Shown piece by piece: positions 5,269-14,141 of a DNA stretch of 16,827 nucleotides. The translations under genes were made by a program, and so were the position numbers. Positions within the stretch are counted from its first letter, which is position 1. Each line of letters begins with the position of its first letter. A model generated the notes under the pieces. That model worked only from the letters and a program-made list of their open reading frames with translations, did not search any database and was not told the DNA's origin. Source of the stretch: Enterococcus_E cecorum_B (GTDB lineage Bacteria; Bacillota; Bacilli; Lactobacillales; Enterococcaceae); the NCBI GenBank assembly GCA_946499615.1, contig CAMMST010000054.1:1-16827 (forward strand), in the 5' to 3' direction.

Positions 5269-8200
5269 ATGAGATATGTGCCAATCTATACCAATAGTGC
5301 CTATACCTTGATGAATAGCACTGTTAAGGTTAACGAATATATTGATTTAGCCCAAAAGATGGGTTATCAAAGGCTGGGATTGATTGATGAAGATACGTTA
5401 AGTGGGGCTTTGACATTTTATCAGTCTTGTCTAAAAGCAAATATCCAACCAATTATTGGCTTAAAATTTTCATACTACTCACAACGTATGAAACGAAATA
5501 TGCCTTTAATTGCCATTGCTTTAAATTATCAGGGATTTCAGTCTTTAATGGAAATATCTACAAAAAGAAAATGTGAAGAAGTCGTTCATTTAGCTGAAAT
5601 CACTCATGTACAGCAGTTAGCTTGGGTTATTAATATTGAACATCCCTTGGCTAATCCTGAGATGGAAAATACTTATCGCCTTGATTTGATAAATGAAATC
5701 AAAGCGTACCTTCCTAAAGTCTATTATGGCATACAGATTTATGAAAAGGTGGATCAAGACTTTTTAGAAACATTTGATTTAATGCCATTAGCACTCTCTA
5801 AAGTAAATATCTTGCATACTGAGGAAGCATTTGCCTTGAAGGTCTTACAAAAAGTACAGCGTGGTGAAGTATTAACATCAGAAGAAATCCAATCACCACA
5901 ACATACCCAGGCCTATTCGCTCTTATCTGAAGAATCTTATCAGCGCTATTATCAAGAAAGTATCCCTAGTGCACTTGAACATTTAAGTCATTTATGTGAG
6001 CAAGTACAATTGGAGATCCCTTTGCATCAGTCCCTTTTACCACAGTTTCCATTGGCGGCTGGTCAAAAAGCTGATGAAGTATTAAAAGCACTCTGTGAGC
6101 AGCAATTACAATCATTTCATTTAGAGGATAATCCTACTTACCAAGAAAGATTAGCCTATGAATTATCTGTCATTCATAATATGGGCTTTGATGATTACTT
6201 TTTAATTGTATATGATGTAATGAAATATGCTCATGATCAAAAAATCGTTACGGGAGCTGGGCGTGGTTCGGCGGCGGGAAGTTTAGTTGCCTATTTACTT
6301 CGCATTACGGATGTCGACCCAATCAAGTATCAGCTACTTTTTGAACGTTTCTTGAATCCTGATCGTCAAACAATGCCCGATATAGATTTAGATATTCCAG
6401 ATAATCGCCGTCAAGAAGTCTTGCGTTATGTACACCAAAAATACGGTCATTATCAGGTGGTGCAGATTGCGACATTTGGTACGATGGCAGCAAAAATGGT
6501 CTTAAGAGATGTCTCAAGAGTATTTGGATTATCGCAAAGTGAAAGCAGTCATTGGTCTAAAGCTGTTCCTAATACTTTAAAAATTACTTTAGCACAAGCC
6601 TATCAGCAATCTAAAGACCTTCGCCAGCTAATTGAGCGCTCTAAGAAAAATCAACTAATCTATCATGTTGCTTCTATTTTAGAAGGATTGCCACGTCATG
6701 TTTCAACCCATGCAGCAGGGGTCATTATTAGTGATATAGATTTGAGAAGTTTCATTCCTTTACAATTAGGTTCAGATGAATTACTTTTAAGTCAATATAC
6801 AATGAACGATGTGCAAGCCACTGGATTGTTAAAATTTGACTTTTTGGGGTTAAAAAATTTATCGATTATTGATGATGCGTTAAAAGCGATGCGACATTTT
6901 CCAAATGCGATACGTAGTCAAGCTGAAATACCTATTGATGAAGAAGAAACGATGAAAATCTTTCAAAAAGCGGATACTACAGGGGTGTTTCAATTTGAAT
7001 CTTCTGGTATCCGCCAAGTATTAAAAAGAGTGGTACCGCAGAATTTAGAGGATTTAGCAGCGGTAAATGCACTGTTTCGACCAGGACCTATGCAACATAT
7101 TGATGAATTTGTGGCTAGACGATTCAAAAAACAAAAGGTTACCTATATCGATCCACGGATGAAAAAAATTCTATCCAACACTTATGGCATCATTGTCTAC
7201 CAAGAGCAAGTCATGCAAATTGCTTCAGAAATAGCCGGTTTTACGCTAGCGCAAGCCGATATTTTGCGTCGAGCGATAAGTAAAAAGGATAAACAAGAAA
7301 TGGATAAATATCGCCAAATTTTCGTTCAAGGTGCTGTTGGTAATGGAGTACAACAAGCAAGTGCCAATCAGATTTACGATTATATTGAAAGCTTTGGAGA
7401 TTATGGGTTTAATAGGTCTCATGCCTTTGCTTATTCAAAAGTAGCTTATCAAATGGCCTATTTAAAGGTTCATTATCCAGCAGCCTTCTTTACAGCATTA
7501 ATGAAATCTGCCCAAAACGATGTGAAAAAATTAAAAGAATACGCCCATCAACTAAAAAAATATCAGGTACAATTGCTTGGACCAGATATTAATCAAAGTC
7601 AATTAGAAACATCGATGGTTCAGTTACATACCATCAGAATTGGTTTAGCGAATATCAAGGGTACTCGTAAAGATTTCTTGCGCCAGATGGTTAAAGAACG
7701 CTACGAAAATGGAGCGTTTAAAGACTTTGATGACTTTTTAATGCGTGTTTATCATCAGAATAGTCATTGGCTCAAAGAAGAATTTTTAATGCCTTTGATT
7801 GCAGTCGGTTGTTTTGATCAATTAGGTGGAAATCGCAAACTTCTGATGCAACAATTGTCCAGTAAGATTCAAAATTTTGTCATAAGTGCAGGGAGTCTAG
7901 ACTTATTAGAAACAATGACTTTAAGCGTAGATGAGCAAGTTGCTGAATATGCCCTTGAAGAAAAATTAGCATTAGAAAATCAATATCTAGGGATGTATCT
8001 ATCTGGACATCCGCTAGATCGCTATCAGGCTTACTTCCAACAAGAAAAAGTACGAGAAGTTGCGCACTTGGTAGCCAATCAACGGGCTAACATCTTACTA
8101 TATCTAACCAATATTAAAGAGATAACTACGAAAAAGCAGGAAAAAATGGCCTTTATTACCGGAAATGACGGGACACAAGAAATAGAAGTGACCATTTTTC

Positions 8201-8577
8201 CGACACTTTTCCGACAAATTCGCCAAAACTTGCTAGTCAATCAGTGTGTATTGATTAAAGGAAAAAGCCAAATCAGTAATTATAGTGGACAAATTCAATT
8301 TTTAGCTGAACAAATGTATTTTAATGAACAAATCCAAAATCAGTTACAACAGAAGACGTGCTACCTTCGTTTTGAAAATGGTTTTGAAAATGAAAGTTTG
8401 ATGTATCAGTTACAAAGCGTGTTAGAAAAACATCACGGAACGGTTCCGGTTGTTATTTTTGATGCGCTTAATCACCAGAAGCAAATGATAGATGAAAAAT
8501 TTTGGATTAAAGAATCTGCTGACTTGTATGCTGAACTTAGACAATTGTTAGGAAAAGAAAACGTTGTTATGAAATAA
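5269..8577 (+). CDS. dnaE: DNA polymerase III subunit alpha, DnaE type
   Basis: A C-family replicative polymerase. In Firmicutes DnaE works beside PolC, extending RNA primers chiefly on the lagging strand. In order it has a PHP-like N-terminal domain (about 1-200), the palm with GAGRGSAAGS at 329-338, the catalytic acids in PDIDLDIPD at 370-378 (D371, D373) and FDF with D524, the finger and beta-binding region, and an OB-fold near 930-1030 (about 8070-8350). The spacing of the three Asp residues matches the family. The 1102-residue length is normal for DnaE and far shorter than PolC. The start at 5269 is chosen over an in-frame ATG at 5263 because AAAGGAG (5255-5261) lies 7 bases from 5269 but only 1 from 5263. 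The PHP domain lacks the metal-binding His-x-His (it reads YTN), as in other Lactobacillales. No terminator is visible after it. Confidence 0.96.
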   Translation: MRYVPIYTNSAYTLMNSTVKVNEYIDLAQKMGYQRLGLIDEDTLSGALTFYQSCLKANIQPIIGLKFSYYSQRMKRNMPLIAIALNYQGFQSLMEISTKRKCEEVVHLAEITHVQQLAWVINIEHPLANPEMENTYRLDLINEIKAYLPKVYYGIQIYEKVDQDFLETFDLMPLALSKVNILHTEEAFALKVLQKVQRGEVLTSEEIQSPQHTQAYSLLSEESYQRYYQESIPSALEHLSHLCEQVQLEIPLHQSLLPQFPLAAGQKADEVLKALCEQQLQSFHLEDNPTYQERLAYELSVIHNMGFDDYFLIVYDVMKYAHDQKIVTGAGRGSAAGSLVAYLLRITDVDPIKYQLLFERFLNPDRQTMPDIDLDIPDNRRQEVLRYVHQKYGHYQVVQIATFGTMAAKMVLRDVSRVFGLSQSESSHWSKAVPNTLKITLAQAYQQSKDLRQLIERSKKNQLIYHVASILEGLPRHVSTHAAGVIISDIDLRSFIPLQLGSDELLLSQYTMNDVQATGLLKFDFLGLKNLSIIDDALKAMRHFPNAIRSQAEIPIDEEETMKIFQKADTTGVFQFESSGIRQVLKRVVPQNLEDLAAVNALFRPGPMQHIDEFVARRFKKQKVTYIDPRMKKILSNTYGIIVYQEQVMQIASEIAGFTLAQADILRRAISKKDKQEMDKYRQIFVQGAVGNGVQQASANQIYDYIESFGDYGFNRSHAFAYSKVAYQMAYLKVHYPAAFFTALMKSAQNDVKKLKEYAHQLKKYQVQLLGPDINQSQLETSMVQLHTIRIGLANIKGTRKDFLRQMVKERYENGAFKDFDDFLMRVYHQNSHWLKEEFLMPLIAVGCFDQLGGNRKLLMQQLSSKIQNFVISAGSLDLLETMTLSVDEQVAEYALEEKLALENQYLGMYLSGHPLDRYQAYFQQEKVREVAHLVANQRANILLYLTNIKEITTKKQEKMAFITGNDGTQEIEVTIFPTLFRQIRQNLLVNQCVLIKGKSQISNYSGQIQFLAEQMYFNEQIQNQLQQKTCYLRFENGFENESLMYQLQSVLEKHHGTVPVVIFDALNHQKQMIDEKFWIKESADLYAELRQLLGKENVVMK

Positions 8578-8632
8578 AATGCACATATTTTCAATTTATC
8601 TTTACATTTTTCTAATTTTTTCAAGATACTAC

Positions 8633-8661
8633 AAGACATTTTCATAAATTAATGGTAAAAT
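8633..8661 (+). promoter_or_regulatory. Promoter of the pfkA-pyk operon
   Basis: AAGACA (8633-8638), a 17-base spacer and TAAAAT (8656-8661) give a plausible sigma-A promoter starting near 8668, leaving a leader of about 65 bases. The leader contains a weak stem-loop GCTA/TAGC inside GTTC/GAAC (about 8666-8689). I see no clear catabolite-responsive element here. Confidence 0.55.
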
Positions 8662-8733
8662 ACTGTTCGTGGCTAAGATTAGCAGGGAACATTTATTTTA
8701 ATGTGTCAAAATATTTTAATGAGGTGAAATTAT

Positions 8734-9696
8734 ATGAAACGCATTGGAATTTTAACCAGTGGTGGAGATGCGCCAGGTATGAACGCAGCGATTCGTGCTG
8801 TCACTCGTAAGGCCATCTATGAAGGAATGGAAGTATATGGAATCAACTATGGTTTCGCAGGATTAGTTGCAGGGGATATCCGCCGTTTAGATTTAGCTGA
8901 TGTTGGTGATAAAATCCAACGTGGTGGTACTTTCCTTTATTCTGCTCGTTATCCTGAATTTGCTACTCAAGAAGGTCAATTGAAAGGTATCGAACAATTG
9001 AAAAAATTCGGTATTGAAGGTTTAGTTGTCATTGGTGGAGATGGATCTTATCATGGTGCGATGGCTTTAACAAAACATGGTTATCCAGCTGTTGGTATTC
9101 CAGGAACAATTGATAATGATATTCCAGGTACTGATTACACAATTGGTTTTGATACAGCAATCAATACTGTATTAGATGCTTTAGACCGTATTCGTGATAC
9201 AGCGACTTCACACGTGCGTACTTTCGTTATCGAAGTAATGGGTCGTGGTGCGGGTGACATCGCTTTGTGGGCTGGTGTTGCTGGTGGTGCTGACGATATT
9301 ATCATTCCTGAACATGATTTTGATATGAAAGATGTTGCTGAACGTATTCAACAAGGTCGTGACCGCGGTAAAAAACACTGCTTAATCGTATTAGCTGAAG
9401 GTGTGATGGGTGGTAACGAATTCGCTGCCAAATTAGCTGAATATGGCGATTTCCATACACGCGTATCTATCTTAGGACATATTGTACGTGGGGGTTCTCC
9501 AAGTGCTCGTGACCGTGTTTTGGCAAGTAAATTTGGTGGTTATGCCGTAGATTTACTAAAAGAAAACAAAGGTGGTTTATGTATCGGTATCGAAAACGAA
9601 CAAATCGTTGCTCGTGACATCATTGATATGTTAGAAAATCATAAACATAAACCAGATTTATCATTATATCAATTAAACCGTGAATTATCAGTTTAA
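8734..9696 (+). CDS. pfkA: ATP-dependent 6-phosphofructokinase
   Basis: Converts fructose 6-phosphate and ATP to fructose 1,6-bisphosphate, the committed step of glycolysis, as a cytosolic homotetramer. The 320-residue length is typical of the bacterial allosteric enzyme. Visible sites are the ATP-binding loop TSGGDAPGMN at 8-17 with G11, allosteric-site arginines R21 and R25, GGDGS at 101-105, the catalytic loop GTIDNDIPG at 124-132 with D127, substrate residues R162 and MGR at 169-171, and the ILGHIVRGGSPSARDR segment near the C-terminus. GAGGTGA (8721-8727) precedes the ATG by 6 bases. It is followed after 72 bases by pyk in the same orientation, and the pair is most likely co-transcribed, as in many lactic acid bacteria. 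Codon choice is biased as expected for a highly expressed gene. Confidence 0.98.
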   Translation: MKRIGILTSGGDAPGMNAAIRAVTRKAIYEGMEVYGINYGFAGLVAGDIRRLDLADVGDKIQRGGTFLYSARYPEFATQEGQLKGIEQLKKFGIEGLVVIGGDGSYHGAMALTKHGYPAVGIPGTIDNDIPGTDYTIGFDTAINTVLDALDRIRDTATSHVRTFVIEVMGRGAGDIALWAGVAGGADDIIIPEHDFDMKDVAERIQQGRDRGKKHCLIVLAEGVMGGNEFAAKLAEYGDFHTRVSILGHIVRGGSPSARDRVLASKFGGYAVDLLKENKGGLCIGIENEQIVARDIIDMLENHKHKPDLSLYQLNRELSV

Positions 9697-9718
9697 TTGA
9701 AAAGTTAATCTAGTAAAT

Positions 9719-9740
9719 AATAAGTATTTTACTTATTTTT
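9719..9740 (+). repeat. AT-rich hairpin between pfkA and pyk
   Basis: AATAAGTA (9719-9726) and TACTTATT (9730-9737) form a perfect 8-bp stem with a 3-base loop, followed by TTT. The stem has only one G-C pair, so it is weak as a terminator. It could be a processing or partial attenuation site that sets the ratio of pfkA to pyk mRNA, or a chance AT palindrome. Confidence 0.45.
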
Positions 9741-9768
9741 AAAATAAACGAATAGGAGCAAAGTAGTA

Positions 9769-11535
9769 ATGAAAAAAACAAAAATTGTTAGTACATTAGG
9801 ACCAGCAAGTAATAGTGTCGAAACAATCGCAAAATTAATCGAAGCAGGGGCTAACGCATTCCGCTTTAACTTCTCACATGGTGACCACGAAGAACAATTA
9901 TCTCGTATGAACATGGTGCGTGAAGCGATTAAATTAACTGGCAAAGATGTAGCTATTTTATTAGATACTAAAGGTGCTGAAATCCGTACAACAGTTCAAG
10001 GTACTGAATCAGGTAAAATCGAATTCAATATCGGTGATATCGTACGTATTTCAATGGATGGCGAACATGTAGGATCAAAAGAAAAGATTGCTGTTACTTA
10101 TCCAGGATTATATGACGATGTTCATGTAGGTGGTCATGTATTATTTGATGACGGCTTAATCGACATGAAGATTTTAGAAAAAGATGAAGCAAATCGTGAA
10201 TTAGTTACTGAAGTACAAAACGCAGGTATTTTAGGTTCTCGTAAAGGGGTTAACGCTCCTGGTGTATCTATCAGCTTACCTGGTATTACTGAAAAAGACG
10301 CAGCTGATATCCGTTTTGGTCTTGATAATGATATTAACTTTATTGCTGCAAGTTTTGTTCGTAAAGCACAAGACGTTTTAGAAATTCGTGAAATCTTAGA
10401 AGAAAAGAACATGACTCACGTTCAAATCTTCTCAAAAATTGAATCTCAAGAAGGTATCGATAATATCGATGAAATCTTGAAAGTATCTGACGGTATCATG
10501 GTTGCTCGTGGTGACATGGGTGTGGAAATTCCAGCTGAAATGGTACCAATGGTTCAAAAAACAATCATTAAGAAATGTAATGCTGCAGGTAAAGCCGTAA
10601 TTACAGCAACTCAAATGTTAGAATCAATGCAACACAACCCACGTCCAACTCGTGCGGAAGCTTCTGACGTTGCGAACGCTGTATTTGATGGTACAGATGC
10701 TACAATGTTATCTGGTGAATCTGCTAATGGTCAATATCCAGTTGAAGCTGTTTCAACTATGGCTCGTATCGACATGGAAGCTGAAAAACAATTAGCTAAA
10801 ATCGGCACATACAAAATTGACAACTTTGATAAGACAGATGTTACTGAAACAATCGGTATGGCAGTTGCAACTGCAGCTAAAAACTTAGGTGTGAAAACAA
10901 TCGTTGCAGCTACTGAATCAGGACATACTGCTAAAATGATTTCTAAATATCGTCCAGATGCAGATATCTTAGCAGTTACTTTTGACGAACGTACAAAACG
11001 TGGTTTAATGTTAAACTGGGGTGTCTATCCAACAGTTACTGAAAAACCAACTACAACTGATGAAATGTTTGAATTAGCTACTAAGAAGGCTGTAGAATTA
11101 GGTTTTGCTAAAGAAGGCGACTTAATCTTAATCACTGCTGGTGTACCAGTTGGTGAACGCGGAACAACTAACGTAATGAAAATTCAATTAATTGGTTCTA
11201 AATTAGTTGAAGGCCAAGGTGTTGGTAGCCGCTCTGTAGTTGCCAATGCAGTTGTTGCTAAAACTGCTGAAGAAGCAATTGCCAACGCCAAAGATGGCAT
11301 GGTATTAGTAGTGCCTACTACTGATAAAGAATTTATGCCAGCTATCGAAAAAGCAAGTGCATTAGTTGTTGAAGATGGTGGTTTAACTTCACACGCTGCT
11401 GTTGTAGGTATTGCTAAAGATCTACCAGTTATCGTTGGTGCTAAAGGAGCAACTTCTGCTGTGAAAGATGGCGAAGTTGTAACTGTAGATTCTCGTCGTG
11501 GTATTGTATACCGTGGAGAAACAACAACTATCTAA
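9769..11535 (+). CDS. pyk: Pyruvate kinase with C-terminal PEP-utilising-type domain
   Basis: Transfers phosphate from phosphoenolpyruvate to ADP, giving pyruvate and ATP in the last step of glycolysis. The catalytic core has the RFNFSHG segment at 32-38 (R32, N34, S36), DTKGAEIRT at 66-74, the FSKIES loop at 221-226 with catalytic K223 and metal ligand E225, ARGDMGVE at 246-253 with D249, and TATQMLESM at 279-287. After the allosteric domain (about 355-475) comes an extra domain (about 480-585) with GGLTSHAAVVG at 537-547, the histidine-containing swivelling-domain motif of PEP-utilising enzymes. It is standard in Bacilli and explains the length of 588 compared with about 470 for enzymes lacking it. 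AGGAG about 10 bases before the ATG fixes the start. It is the second gene of the pfkA-pyk unit and ends at a clear terminator. Confidence 0.98.
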   Translation: MKKTKIVSTLGPASNSVETIAKLIEAGANAFRFNFSHGDHEEQLSRMNMVREAIKLTGKDVAILLDTKGAEIRTTVQGTESGKIEFNIGDIVRISMDGEHVGSKEKIAVTYPGLYDDVHVGGHVLFDDGLIDMKILEKDEANRELVTEVQNAGILGSRKGVNAPGVSISLPGITEKDAADIRFGLDNDINFIAASFVRKAQDVLEIREILEEKNMTHVQIFSKIESQEGIDNIDEILKVSDGIMVARGDMGVEIPAEMVPMVQKTIIKKCNAAGKAVITATQMLESMQHNPRPTRAEASDVANAVFDGTDATMLSGESANGQYPVEAVSTMARIDMEAEKQLAKIGTYKIDNFDKTDVTETIGMAVATAAKNLGVKTIVAATESGHTAKMISKYRPDADILAVTFDERTKRGLMLNWGVYPTVTEKPTTTDEMFELATKKAVELGFAKEGDLILITAGVPVGERGTTNVMKIQLIGSKLVEGQGVGSRSVVANAVVAKTAEEAIANAKDGMVLVVPTTDKEFMPAIEKASALVVEDGGLTSHAAVVGIAKDLPVIVGAKGATSAVKDGEVVTVDSRRGIVYRGETTTI

Positions 11536-11561
11536 TTGAAACGATTCTTTAGATAAACATG

Positions 11562-11601
11562 GGTGGGTAGATTGTCGAAAGATGGTTTATCCACCTTTTT
11601 T
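11562..11601 (+). terminator. Terminator of the pfkA-pyk operon
   Basis: GGTGGGTAG (11562-11570) pairs with TTATCCACC (11587-11595) using G-U pairs. An inner extension is capped by a GAAA tetraloop, and TTTTTT follows at 11596-11601. It lies 26 bases after the pyk stop. Confidence 0.88.
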
Positions 11602-11656
11602 AAATAATCTTTTTATTAGAAATTACAGATAAATTTAAGGTGTCAAGAAAAATTCA

Positions 11657-11685
11657 TTGACAAAGCTAAAAACCAACTGTATAAT
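11657..11685 (+). promoter_or_regulatory. Consensus promoter of yceD-rpmF
   Basis: TTGACA (11657-11662) and TATAAT (11680-11685) are both perfect and separated by exactly 17 bases, the strongest promoter in the window by sequence. The predicted start is near 11692. Such strength fits an operon that makes a ribosomal protein. Confidence 0.92.
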
Positions 11686-11713
11686 AGCTTTTGTTGCTTA
11701 GGGGTGAGATAAG

Positions 11714-12274
11714 ATGAAATATTCTTTATTAGAATTAAGAAAGTATCAAGAACAAACCATTGAATTAAATGAAACACTTGATTTAAAAGAGGCTGTCTTA
11801 GCACGTGACTCACAAGTTATTGATCTAGCACCTGTTCAAGTAAGTGGCTTTTTAGAAGTAAAGGCAAATGAGTATTTTACCCATTATCATTTAACTACTG
11901 TAATGACTTTACCTTCAAGTCGGTCTCTTGAACCTGTGGCTGTTCCATTATCAGTTGATGTGGATGAACTATTTATGACACCTGAGCAATTTAAAATGAA
12001 AGATGATAGTATCCCTGATGAAGAAGTTTTGATTTTAGATACTCAAACTTTGGATTTAGAAGCATCATTCATCGATAATCTTTTGCTTGCGATTCCACTT
12101 CAAGTATTGTCGGAAGAGGAAAGACAAAATGATGACTTACCATCTGGAAAAGATTGGCAAGTGATTTCAGAAGATGAATATCTTAGTCAGAAACAAGCAG
12201 AGAGTGAAAGTCAAATTGATCCTCGTCTTGCAAAATTATCGGCATTACTCGACTCAGAGGATGAAGATAAGTAA
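11714..12274 (+). CDS. YceD/YlbN family protein (DUF177)
   Basis: A cytosolic protein of the DUF177 family, which sits directly before rpmF in many bacteria and has been linked to large-subunit rRNA maturation or accumulation; its exact activity is not known. The 186-residue length is usual. The N-terminal MKYSLLELRKYQ, the central LPSSRSLEPV at 66-75 and the C-terminal IDPRLAKLSALL near 167-178, followed by an acidic tail, all fit the family. In relatives the central motif often has cysteines (such as LPCARTL or CxRC); here both positions are serine, so no metal site is expected. GGGGTGA (11701-11707) precedes the ATG. It is 51 bases from rpmF and shares its promoter and terminator. Confidence 0.85.
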   Translation: MKYSLLELRKYQEQTIELNETLDLKEAVLARDSQVIDLAPVQVSGFLEVKANEYFTHYHLTTVMTLPSSRSLEPVAVPLSVDVDELFMTPEQFKMKDDSIPDEEVLILDTQTLDLEASFIDNLLLAIPLQVLSEEERQNDDLPSGKDWQVISEDEYLSQKQAESESQIDPRLAKLSALLDSEDEDK

Positions 12275-12325
12275 GATTGGAATAAATGCAGATTTTCTGC
12301 AACTAGAAATAAGGAGGTGTAGCAA

Positions 12326-12499
12326 ATGGCAGTACCAGCTAGAAGAACTTCTAAAGCTAAAAAAGCAAAACGCCGTACTCACTACAAATTATCAATCAAC
12401 GGCTTAAACGAATGCCCAAACTGTGGTGAATTAAAGAAAAGCCATCACGTATGTGCAAACTGTGGCTACTACGATGGTAAAGATGTGGCAGCTAAATAA
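12326..12499 (+). CDS. rpmF: 50S ribosomal protein bL32, zinc-binding form
   Basis: A small basic protein of the large ribosomal subunit. The reading frame from ATG 12326 to TAA 12497-12499 encodes 57 residues starting MAVPARRTSKAKKAKRRTH, the usual bL32 N-terminus. Two CxxC pairs are present (C30/C33 in CPNCG and C43/C46 in CANCG), so this is the zinc-binding (C+) form; some Gram-positives also carry a cysteine-free copy elsewhere. An excellent Shine-Dalgarno sequence AAGGAGGTG (12311-12319) precedes the start by 6 bases. It is the second gene after yceD and is followed by a terminator. It is short and easily missed, but the assignment is secure. Confidence 0.97.
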   Translation: MAVPARRTSKAKKAKRRTHYKLSINGLNECPNCGELKKSHHVCANCGYYDGKDVAAK

Positions 12500-12521
12500 T
12501 GCTTAAAATCAAGTAAGCAGT

Positions 12522-12564
12522 TAAACCCTTAGGCTAACCATGGGGCCTAGGGTTTATTTTTTTT
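12522..12564 (+). terminator. Terminator of yceD-rpmF
   Basis: TAAACCC-T-TAGGC pairs with GCCTA-GGGTTTA (one bulged T) around a short loop. Eight T residues follow at 12557-12564. It lies 22 bases after the rpmF stop. Confidence 0.9.
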
Positions 12565-12588
12565 ACTCAAAAGGATTTTACTTTTAAT

Positions 12589-12610
12589 CATAAGCGTTTT
12601 AGGCTATAAT
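12589..12610 (+). promoter_or_regulatory. gnd promoter -10 with partial cre-like sequence
   Basis: A perfect TATAAT is at 12605-12610, but no good -35 is found 16-18 bases upstream (TTTTAA at 12582-12587). Just before the -10, the central ten bases of CATAAGCGTTTTAG (12589-12602) fit a CcpA cre site (core WAANCGNTNW), but both outer pairs are wrong. The -10 is credible; carbon catabolite control is only a suggestion. Confidence 0.45.
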
Positions 12611-12667
12611 GAAAGAGTCTATTGAAAAGCCTGTGAAAATATCCAGGTAAAATTAGGAGGAATGAAC

Positions 12668-14080
12668 ATGACGAAACAGCAAATTGGTGTTGTTGGTATG
12701 GCTGTAATGGGTAAAAACTTAGCCTTAAATATTGAAAGTCGCGGTTACTCTGTTGCGCTATACAATCGTACAGGATCAAAAACAGAGGCCGTTGTAAATG
12801 AACATCCTGAAAAAAACTTTAAAGCAACATATACCATTGAAGAATTTGTACAATCATTGGAAAAACCTCGTCGAATCATTATGATGGTTCAAGCAGGAAA
12901 AGGAACAGATGCTACCATTCAAGCATTGCTGCCTCACTTAGATAAAGGGGATATTTTAGTAGATGGTGGGAATACCTTCTTCAAAGATACAATGCGTCGT
13001 AATGAAGAATTAGCTAACTCTGGTATTAACTTTATCGGTACAGGGGTTTCTGGTGGTGAAGAAGGCGCGTTGAAAGGTCCATCTATCATGCCTGGTGGCC
13101 AAAAAGAAGCCTATGATTTAATCGCACCAGTCTTAGAACAAATTTCTGCTAAAGCTGAAGATGGTGCACCTTGTGTGACATACATTGGTCCAAATGGTGC
13201 TGGTCATTATGTTAAAATGGTGCATAACGGAATTGAATACGGTGATATGCAATTAATCGCTGAAAGTTATGACCTATTGAAAAATGTTTTAGGTTTATCC
13301 AATGAAGAATTAGCTGAAACATTTGCTACATGGAATAAAGGTGAGCTAGATAGCTTCTTAATGGAAATTACAGCTGACATTTTAACACGTAAAGATGATT
13401 TAGGTACAGGTAAACCCATTGTTGATGTCATTTTAGATGCAGCTGGTAATAAAGGTACCGGTAAATGGACAAGTCAAAGTGCATTAGACTTAGGTGTGCC
13501 ACTTCCATTAATTACGGAATCTGTATTTGCTCGTTTTATTTCTACTTATAAAGAAGAACGCGTCAATGCGAGTCAAAAATTCCCTAAAACACAATTTGAG
13601 TTCCAAGGGGATAAAGCTGAATTCGTTGAAAAAATTCGTCAAGCGTTATACTTTAGCAAAATTATGAGTTATGCACAAGGATTTGCTCAATTGCGCCAAG
13701 CTTCTAAAGAATATGATTGGCAATTACCATTTGGCGAAATCGCAAAAATTTGGCGTGCAGGTTGTATCATTCGTGCGCAATTCTTACAAAAGATTACCGA
13801 TGCGTATGAAAAGAATGATGATCTTGAAAACTTATTATTAGATGATTATTTCTTTGATATTACAGTTAAATATCAACAAGCTGTTCGTGATGTAGTGGCA
13901 TTAGCTGTTCAAGCAGGTGTTCCAGTACCAACCTTCTCATCAGCGATTGCCTACTTTGACTCTTATCGTGCGGAAAAATTACCAGCAAATATTATCCAAG
14001 CTCAACGTGATTATTTTGGTGCACATACTTACAAACGTACAGATCGCGAAGGTATTTTCCATTACAATTGGTATGAATAA
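12668..14080 (+). CDS. gnd: 6-phosphogluconate dehydrogenase (decarboxylating)
   Basis: Oxidises and decarboxylates 6-phosphogluconate to ribulose 5-phosphate with NADP+, in the oxidative pentose phosphate pathway; cytosolic dimer. The N-terminal Rossmann fold has GVVGMAVMG at about 7-15 and the NADP-recognising NRT at 33-35. The substrate site shows SGGEEGA starting at S128, and the catalytic K183, N187 and E190 within HYVKMVHNGIEYG, the same numbers as in the well-studied sheep enzyme. The C-terminal tail YKRTDREGIFHYNW completes the neighbouring active site. Length is 470 residues, normal. The start at 12668 is preferred to the ATG at 12662 because AGGAGG (12655-12660) is 7 bases from the former and 1 from the latter, and MTKQQIGVVG is the usual N-terminus. 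It is monocistronic, ending at its own terminator. Confidence 0.97.
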   Translation: MTKQQIGVVGMAVMGKNLALNIESRGYSVALYNRTGSKTEAVVNEHPEKNFKATYTIEEFVQSLEKPRRIIMMVQAGKGTDATIQALLPHLDKGDILVDGGNTFFKDTMRRNEELANSGINFIGTGVSGGEEGALKGPSIMPGGQKEAYDLIAPVLEQISAKAEDGAPCVTYIGPNGAGHYVKMVHNGIEYGDMQLIAESYDLLKNVLGLSNEELAETFATWNKGELDSFLMEITADILTRKDDLGTGKPIVDVILDAAGNKGTGKWTSQSALDLGVPLPLITESVFARFISTYKEERVNASQKFPKTQFEFQGDKAEFVEKIRQALYFSKIMSYAQGFAQLRQASKEYDWQLPFGEIAKIWRAGCIIRAQFLQKITDAYEKNDDLENLLLDDYFFDITVKYQQAVRDVVALAVQAGVPVPTFSSAIAYFDSYRAEKLPANIIQAQRDYFGAHTYKRTDREGIFHYNWYE

Positions 14081-14088
14081 TTAGATTA

Positions 14089-14129
14089 GGCAGGCTCAAT
14101 GAATTCTTTTGAGTCTGCCCCTTTTTTTT
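14089..14129 (+). terminator. Terminator of gnd
   Basis: GGCAGGCTCAA (14089-14099) pairs with TTGAGTCTGCC (14109-14119), with 11 pairs including one G-U. A run of eight T follows at 14122-14129. Confidence 0.92.
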
Positions 14130-14141
14130 CTTTCGTATCCA

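Noticed and set aside
9769..11535. Pyruvate kinase C-terminal extension as a novel gene fusion
   Set aside because: The extra PEP-utilising-type domain is the normal architecture of pyruvate kinases in Bacilli.
12174..12407. 77-codon plus-strand frame spanning the yceD end and rpmF start
   Set aside because: It overlaps two confident genes in another frame and would cover the rpmF ribosome binding site.
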